A stretch of 7,286 nucleotides of DNA, from contig JAJYGK010000188.1 in the NCBI GenBank assembly GCA_021790715.1, positions 1 to 7,286 of the forward strand, read 5' to 3'. The DNA is from Chloroflexota bacterium (lineage in GTDB: Bacteria; Chloroflexota; Limnocylindria; Limnocylindrales; CSP1-4). Made by a program: the position numbers and the translations under genes. Below, piece after piece: positions 1-3,857 of the stretch (within the stretch, counting starts at the first letter, position 1; every line of letters starts with the position of its first letter). Under the pieces are notes generated by a model. It saw only the letters and a program-made list of their open reading frames with translations, was not told the DNA's origin and ran no database searches.

Positions 1-93
1 CGCGGCCCGAAACGTTCATCGGCCCGGAACGCCCACCGGGACCCGAAGCGCGCACGAGCCCGTCGCGCCGCACCGACAGTGTGCGCCATGACC

Positions 94-144
94 CCGCGGA
101 CGTCGCCCGGCGTTCCGCGGACGTCGCCCGGCGGTCCGCGGGCG
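94..144. repeat. 21-bp tandem repeat, about 2.4 copies, upstream of the LLM oxidoreductase gene
   Basis: A 19-nt unit starting CCGCGGACGTCG is present identically at 94-112 and 115-133. A shortened third copy (CCGCGGGCG) lies at 136-144, so the period is exactly 21 bp. The repeat lies in the leader of the oxidoreductase gene, where I see no convincing gene. A period of 21 bp is two helical turns, which would suit tandem protein binding, but it is also seven codons, so it could be the repetitive tail of an undetected upstream reading frame. No function can be assigned. Confidence 0.7.
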
Positions 145-219
145 CGCTGCTGTCCCCCGGCGCGCCGTCGTGCGCCGTGGATCGAACGGTGGGACCATCG
201 GGCGCGGGTTCCGTGCCGG

Positions 220-242
220 GTCGGCCGGCGCGGCCGGCCGAC
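220..242 (+). promoter_or_regulatory. Perfect 10-bp-stem hairpin abutting the Shine-Dalgarno of the LLM oxidoreductase gene
   Basis: Arms 220-229 (GTCGGCCGGC) and 233-242 (GCCGGCCGAC) are exact reverse complements separated by a 3-nt GCG loop. The 3' arm ends at base 242 and the ribosome binding site GGAGGT begins at base 243. In RNA this would be a very stable stem directly next to the ribosome landing site. It could modulate translation or act as an operator at DNA level. GC-rich palindromes arise easily in such DNA, so a regulatory role is inference. Confidence 0.4.
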
Positions 243-253
243 GGAGGTGGTGC

Positions 254-1129
254 ATGACGGTCGACCTCGGACGGATCGGGGTGTGGAGCGGGCAGCTCCG
301 TCGCGGTGACCCGCAGCAGGCCCGGGAGGCCGTCCCGGAGCTCGAGGCGCTGGGCTACGGCGCCGTCTGGATGCCGGGCGGCGCAGCCGACACGTTCTTC
401 CCGCTGGCGGAGGACCTGCTCTCCCGGACGCACCGGATCGTCGTGGCGTCCGGGATCCTGGGCGTCTGGACGAACCCGGCGCCGGATGTCGCGGCCGCCA
501 CGGCTGCCCTCGAGCGGCAGGCCCCGGGCCGCTTCCTGCTCGGACTCGGCGTCAGTCACGCGCACCTGGTCGAGCGCCAGACCGGGCAGCGGTTCGAGCA
601 CCCCGTGGCCGTCATGAGCCGCTACCTGGACGAGCTCGCCGCGTCCGCGCATCCCGTCGCCGGGGACCGCCTCGTGCTCGCCGCGCTCGGGCCGCGGATG
701 CTCGAACTGTCGCGGGACCGCTCGTGGGGAGCACACCCGTACCTCGTGACGCCGGAGCACACGCGCCTCGCCCGCTTCGTGCTGGGGCCCCGGCGGCTGC
801 TGGCGCCCGAGCAGGCGGTGGTGCTCGAGACGGATCCCGTCCGGGCGCGCTCCATTGCCCGCCGCCACCTCGCGACGTACCTGCAGGCGCCGAACTACAC
901 GCGCAACTTCCTGCGCCTCGGCTTCGAGCCGGGCGACTTCGCGGACGGCGGGAGCGACCGGCTCGTGGACGCGATCGTCGCGTGGGGCGATCCCGTCACC
1001 GTCCGCGCCCGCGTCGAGGCCCACTTCACGGCCGGAGCCGACCACGTCTGCCTGCAGGCGCTCGAGGCAGACCCGGACGTGCTGCCGATGGCGTCGTGGA
1101 GGGCGCTGGCCGACCTCGCCCGGGGATGA
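254..1129 (+). CDS. LLM-class F420-dependent oxidoreductase (TIGR03620-like)
   Basis: Predicted 291-residue luciferase-like monooxygenase-fold (TIM-barrel) flavin/deazaflavin enzyme, probably cytosolic and using coenzyme F420. The substrate cannot be told from sequence. Family-like stretches run the full length: LGRIGVWSG at 5-13, ALGYGAVWMPGG at 32-43, VASGILGVWTNPAP at 64-77, GRFLLGLGVSH at 92-102, LGPRMLELSRDRSWGAHPYL at 145-164 and AGADHVCLQ at 260-268. This order matches the MSMEG_4141-type F420 family as I remember it, whose members are about this length. The ATG at 254 was chosen over the longer frame from 170 because GGAGGT (243-248) sits 5 nt upstream and the family homology begins immediately. 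The extra 28 residues of the long frame are Arg/Gly-rich and unlike the family. The gene stands alone and converges on the MFS gene. Its last codons lie inside a direct repeat. Confident on fold and family; F420 rather than FMN use is inferred from the family. Confidence 0.9.
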   Translation: MTVDLGRIGVWSGQLRRGDPQQAREAVPELEALGYGAVWMPGGAADTFFPLAEDLLSRTHRIVVASGILGVWTNPAPDVAAATAALERQAPGRFLLGLGVSHAHLVERQTGQRFEHPVAVMSRYLDELAASAHPVAGDRLVLAALGPRMLELSRDRSWGAHPYLVTPEHTRLARFVLGPRRLLAPEQAVVLETDPVRARSIARRHLATYLQAPNYTRNFLRLGFEPGDFADGGSDRLVDAIVAWGDPVTVRARVEAHFTAGADHVCLQALEADPDVLPMASWRALADLARG

Positions 1130-1166
1130 CGCCACTTGCCTCACCCCGGGGCTGACGCCACTTGCC
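1119..1166. repeat. Imperfect 22-nt direct repeat pair straddling the stop codon of the LLM oxidoreductase gene
   Basis: Copies at 1119-1140 and 1145-1166 match at 21 of 22 positions; the difference is A1126 against C1152. The period is 26 bp. Both share the core TGACGCCACTTGCC preceded by CCCGGGG. The first copy contributes the TGA stop (1127-1129) and the last codons of the oxidoreductase gene. The second copy lies in the 80-bp convergent gap before the MFS stop. The pair could be a dispersed intergenic repeat, a protein-binding site or a termination-related element. Only the repetition itself is directly seen. Confidence 0.85.
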
Positions 1167-1209
1167 GCGCCGCAGCGGTCCTCGTGCGGCGACGCCGGCC
1201 GTCGTGCGG

Positions 1210-2751
1210 TCAGGCGGCGTCCGGGAGGCGGCGGTTGCGCGACGTGTCGCCGGCCAGGATCGTCATGCCGCTCGCCACCAGCACGATCAGCGCAGACACC
1301 ACGAGGGCGTGCGTCATGCCGATCGTGAACCCGCTCATGACGCTGCTGCCGAGCGTGACGGACGTGCCCAGGAAGATGGCACCCACGAGCCGCGGAGGGA
1401 TCGCCGCGGCCGCAACCGCCAGCGCCAGCGCGAAGCTCGTGACCATGCCAGCCTGGCGGAAGGTCGCGAGGGTCGCGCTCGCCACGCCGAGGCGCTGCAG
1501 GGGCGCCGCCCCCATGACCGCGCTGGTGTTCGGCGACCAGAAGAGCCCCCCGCCGATGCCCAGCACGACGAGGCCGAACAGGAGGACCTCGTACGGCGAG
1601 CTCGTCGTCAGCTGTGCGAGCAGCAGGCACGCCACGAACTGCAGGACGAGGCCGACGGTCGCGGGCGTCCGGGCGCCGACGCGGTCCGAGATGATCCCGC
1701 CCACGGGGCCCACCACGGACTGCACGAGCGAGAGGGGCAGGATCATGAGCGCCGCAGTCAGCGGCGAGACCCCCTTGACGGCCTGCAGGTAGAAGACGAT
1801 CAGGAAGTTGACGGCGAACATGCTCAGGCTCTGCATGGTCGCGGCTGCCGTGCCGAACGCGAGGACGCGCGAGCGCAGCAGCTCGGGATCGATGAAGTGC
1901 GTGCCCCCGCCGCGTTCGGAGACCGCGAAGAGTGCCTCGAAGACGAGGAACGCCGCGAAGAGGCCCAGCGTGGGCGCCGAGAACCAGCCCCACGAGATCC
2001 CCTGCGAGAGCGCGACGAGCAGGCACAGCACCCCGCCGGAGAAGAGGACCATGCCGGTGACGTCGAAGTGCTCCCCGCGCCGGGGCTCGCCGATCTCGTG
2101 CAGCGCGAGGTAGCCCCACAGGGTGCCCACGATGCCGATGGGCACGTTGACCAGGAAGATCCACTGCCAGGACAGGAACGCGAGGATGACCCCTCCGGCG
2201 ACCGGGCCGACGATGTTGCCGATCGCCCACGTGATCGAGTTGATTCCCATCGCGCGCCCGCGCTCGTTGCGCGGGAACGCCTCGGTGATGATCGCCATGG
2301 CGTTCGCCATGAGCATCGCCCCGCCGACGCCCTGGACCAGGCGGAACGCGACGAGCGCGACGCCGCTGCCGGCGAAGGCGCAGAGGAGCGAACCGACGGT
2401 GAAGACGACGAAGCCGAAGTTGTACATGCGGACGCGGCCGAACATGTCCGCCAGGCGCCCGAACAGCATCAGGAAGACCGTGCTCATCAGGATGTAGCCC
2501 ATGAGCACCCAGATCATCGTGACGAGGTCGGAGTGCAGGCTCGTCATGATCGTCGGCAGCCCCAGCACGACGATCGACGAATCGATCGCCGCCATCGCCG
2601 ATCCGAGCGTGGTGACGGAGAGCGCGACCCACTTGTACTCGATGCCCCGGCGACCGGCCTGCGTGCCCGCCCGGGCGGTTCCCGGGGGCGCGGCGCGCTC
2701 CGCGTCGGTGGCGCGCCCCTCGGTCTCCTGTCCCGCGATCTCCCGGCTCAA
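1210..2751 (-). CDS. MFS multidrug transporter, DHA2 family (EmrB/QacA type, 14 TM helices)
   Basis: A 513-residue inner-membrane protein, predicted to be a proton-driven drug or small-molecule exporter. After a 38-residue polar, probably cytoplasmic tail, about 14 hydrophobic segments follow: near 41-63, 77-97, 110-129, 131-157, 171-193, 196-217, 231-250, 259-277, 297-322, 332-354, 364-382, 387-405, 426-450 and 476-499. Family motifs are visible. Motif D1 has the membrane-embedded acid D56 (AAIDSSIVVLGLP). Motif A is GRLADMFGRVR (98-108). Antiporter motif C is GNIVGPVAGG (178-187), and the DHA2 signature WQWIFLVNVPIG is at 195-206. A degenerate motif A copy lies at 351-359 (GGIISDRVG). The TTG at 2751 is taken as the start because GGGAGG (plus-strand 2761-2766) sits 9 nt upstream. 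The ATG a little further upstream, out of frame, meets a stop within six codons. The gene is divergent from thyX and has no regulator beside it. The substrate is unknown. Confidence 0.93.
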   Translation of the reverse strand: MSREIAGQETEGRATDAERAAPPGTARAGTQAGRRGIEYKWVALSVTTLGSAMAAIDSSIVVLGLPTIMTSLHSDLVTMIWVLMGYILMSTVFLMLFGRLADMFGRVRMYNFGFVVFTVGSLLCAFAGSGVALVAFRLVQGVGGAMLMANAMAIITEAFPRNERGRAMGINSITWAIGNIVGPVAGGVILAFLSWQWIFLVNVPIGIVGTLWGYLALHEIGEPRRGEHFDVTGMVLFSGGVLCLLVALSQGISWGWFSAPTLGLFAAFLVFEALFAVSERGGGTHFIDPELLRSRVLAFGTAAATMQSLSMFAVNFLIVFYLQAVKGVSPLTAALMILPLSLVQSVVGPVGGIISDRVGARTPATVGLVLQFVACLLLAQLTTSSPYEVLLFGLVVLGIGGGLFWSPNTSAVMGAAPLQRLGVASATLATFRQAGMVTSFALALAVAAAAIPPRLVGAIFLGTSVTLGSSVMSGFTIGMTHALVVSALIVLVASGMTILAGDTSRNRRLPDAA

Positions 2752-2760
2752 CTGTCGCCG

Positions 2761-2766
2761 CCTCCC
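2761..2766 (-). promoter_or_regulatory. Shine-Dalgarno deciding a TTG start for the MFS transporter
   Basis: On the minus strand GGGAGG is followed by 9 nt and then TTG (2751-2749). No in-frame ATG is available before the first transmembrane segment; the earliest Met codon after the start falls inside helix 1 (residue 53). The rare TTG initiation codon is therefore well supported. Confidence 0.75.
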
Positions 2767-2840
2767 ATGCCCGTGCGCGCCGCGCCGCGGCCGCCCGTCG
2801 TGCGCTGCGACGGCCGCGCGGTCACTGCATCTGGCACCAT

Positions 2841-2852
2841 TCTCGCGCGAGA
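2841..2852. promoter_or_regulatory. 12-bp perfect palindrome in the MFS/thyX divergent region
   Basis: TCTCGCGCGAGA is its own reverse complement. It sits in the 116-bp gap between the divergent MFS and thyX starts, 4 nt before the thyX Shine-Dalgarno. It could be an operator for a dimeric regulator affecting either gene. I could not identify convincing -35/-10 hexamers on either strand here, so the promoter positions are unknown. Confidence 0.35.
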
Positions 2853-2856
2853 CGCA

Positions 2857-2863
2857 GAGGAGG
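2857..2863 (+). promoter_or_regulatory. Shine-Dalgarno of thyX
   Basis: GAGGAGG lies 4 nt upstream of the ATG at 2868. It supports that start for thyX, which also coincides with the beginning of family similarity. Confidence 0.75.
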
Positions 2864-2867
2864 CCCG

Positions 2868-3602
2868 ATGACGCAGCAGCCGGATCGTATCCCCGTGCTC
2901 GATCACGGGTATGTCCGCCTGGTCGATTCGATGGGCGACGACCTGACGGTGGTCAACGCCGCGAAGGTCAGCTTCGACAGGGAGGCGCGGGAGTTCGGCC
3001 CCCGCGAGGAGCGGCTGCTGGCGTTCCTCGGCCGCCAGGGGCATCTCAGCCCGTTCCGCCACGCGTTCCTCTCGTTCGAGATCTACGCGCCGCTGATGGT
3101 CGCGCGCCAGTGGTGGAAGTACGTGGTCGGTTCCGACCACACCATGGACGCGTGGAACGAGTCGAGCCGGCGGTACGTCACCGAGGAGCCCACGTTCCAC
3201 ATGATCGAGCCGGACGGCTGGCGCAGCGCCCCCGAGAACCGGAAGCAGGGATCGGGCGGGCCCCTGCCGCCCGGGGGGGGCGAGGACCTGTCGGCGGAGC
3301 TGGCCGCTCACTATGAGCGGTCGCTCCGCCTCTACGAGGCGGCGATCGAGGCGGGCGCGGCGGTGGAGCAGGCGCGCGTCTTCCTGCCCGCCTACGCGAT
3401 GTACGTGCGATGGCGCTGGACGGCGTCGCTGCAGTCGGTGGGGCACTTCCTCGAGCAGCGGCTCGCCGACGATGCCCAGCGCGAGATCGCGGCGTTCGCG
3501 GCCGCGGTCCGCACCCTGACCGTGGCGCGCTTCCCGCACGCGCTCCCGGCGCTCGCTCGACTTCCCGACGCGGCCCCCGGGTCCGGGCAGGGCGACAGGT
3601 GA
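2868..3602 (+). CDS. thyX: Flavin-dependent thymidylate synthase ThyX, divergent variant lacking the RHR motif
   Basis: A 244-residue cytosolic enzyme predicted to methylate dUMP to dTMP using methylenetetrahydrofolate and FAD/NADPH as a homotetramer. The overall layout follows Thermotoga maritima ThyX, recalled from memory: LDHGYVRLVDSMGDDLTVV (11-29), GHLSPFRHAFLSFEI (58-72), APLMVARQWW (74-83), NESSRRYV (97-104), EQARVFLPAYAMYVRWRWT (167-185) and HFLEQRLADDAQREI (193-207). Conserved positions include H59, S100, R102, R170 and R198 (Thermotoga H53, S88, R90, R147, R174). The normal RHR after RQW-x is replaced by K84-Y85-V86, and six residues are inserted before the NESSRRY segment. Thermotoga N163, R165 and H178 correspond to S, Q and D202. 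WRSAPENRKQGSGG (118-131) replaces the usual loop. I believe similar KQGS-type ThyX proteins exist in cyanobacteria, phages and environmental genomes, but cannot verify this. The run of eight G at 3273-3280 encodes a Gly stretch. The stop overlaps the downstream pilin start. Family assignment is secure; catalytic competence is not. Confidence 0.9.
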   Translation: MTQQPDRIPVLDHGYVRLVDSMGDDLTVVNAAKVSFDREAREFGPREERLLAFLGRQGHLSPFRHAFLSFEIYAPLMVARQWWKYVVGSDHTMDAWNESSRRYVTEEPTFHMIEPDGWRSAPENRKQGSGGPLPPGGGEDLSAELAAHYERSLRLYEAAIEAGAAVEQARVFLPAYAMYVRWRWTASLQSVGHFLEQRLADDAQREIAAFAAAVRTLTVARFPHALPALARLPDAAPGSGQGDR

Positions 3603-3853
3603 GCGGCCGCCGCCCGCGCGCGGCCCGGGTCGCGCCGCGACGACGCAGCGGGGCCGGCCGGCATGCCGCCGCCGGAAGGCCGCCCGCCCGGGGCCAGGGC
3701 CTGGCCGAGTACGCGCTGATCCTCGCGCTGATCGCCCTGTTCGTGCTCGCAGGCCTGCTCCTGCTGGGGATCGGGTTCGGCACGTCGGTGAGCCTGGCGT
3801 CGCCCACGCCGACGTCGCCCGCCTCGCCCGGCCCGACGCTCAGCGTCGGCTGA
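3599..3853 (+). CDS. Flp-type (type IVb) pilin subunit, orphan
   Basis: A predicted 84-residue prepilin of the Flp/Tad tight-adherence type, exported and cleaved by a TadV/FppA-like prepilin peptidase. The diagnostic segment is G32|QGLAEYALILALIAL. It carries the Flp signature Gly, four residues, Glu-Tyr, with E37 at +5 and Y38 at +6 of the mature protein and a hydrophobic helix to about residue 61. The predicted mature chain is 52 residues and ends in a Pro/Ser/Thr-rich tail (LASPTPTSPASPGP). The leader is unusually basic, with ten Arg in 32 residues. The GTG at 3599 is chosen because it overlaps the thyX TGA as GTGA and no in-frame ATG precedes the helix. The Shine-Dalgarno is weak (AGGG nearby), which suits translational coupling. 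No tadA/B/C, peptidase or second pilin gene is visible, so the assembly machinery must be elsewhere. Start confidence is moderate; pilin identity is good. Confidence 0.8.
   Translation: MSGRRPRAARVAPRRRSGAGRHAAAGRPPARGQGLAEYALILALIALFVLAGLLLLGIGFGTSVSLASPTPTSPASPGPTLSVG
3833..3849. terminator. Possible bidirectional hairpin terminator between the pilin gene and acnA
   Basis: Arms CCGACGC (3833-3839) and GCGTCGG (3843-3849) pair perfectly around a TCA loop. The hairpin covers the last codons of the pilin gene and lies just past the acnA stop on the other strand, so it could serve both convergent transcripts. There is no U-rich tract on either side, so it would be a non-canonical terminator at best. 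Confidence 0.35.
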
Positions 3854-3857
3854 CGGC

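Noticed and set aside
16..309. Small overlapping frames at the left edge on both strands
   Set aside because: They are Arg/Pro-rich translations through the tandem repeat. The minus frame would start inside the oxidoreductase's first codons, and there is no family signal.
1144..1209. Terminator between the convergent oxidoreductase and MFS genes
   Set aside because: CCCCGGGG (1144-1151) is palindromic but leaves no loop, the other short stems are weak, and no U-tract follows on either strand.
1162..2871. Long 569-codon plus-strand open frame opposite the MFS transporter
   Set aside because: The minus strand encodes a complete 14-helix transporter with all family motifs. The plus frame gives a charged Arg/Asp/Glu/His-rich protein typical of an antisense shadow in high-GC DNA.
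2748..3539. 263-codon minus-strand frame opposite thyX
   Set aside because: It has an Arg-rich composition and complements the thyX coding strand. Its last codons also run through the MFS ribosome binding site.
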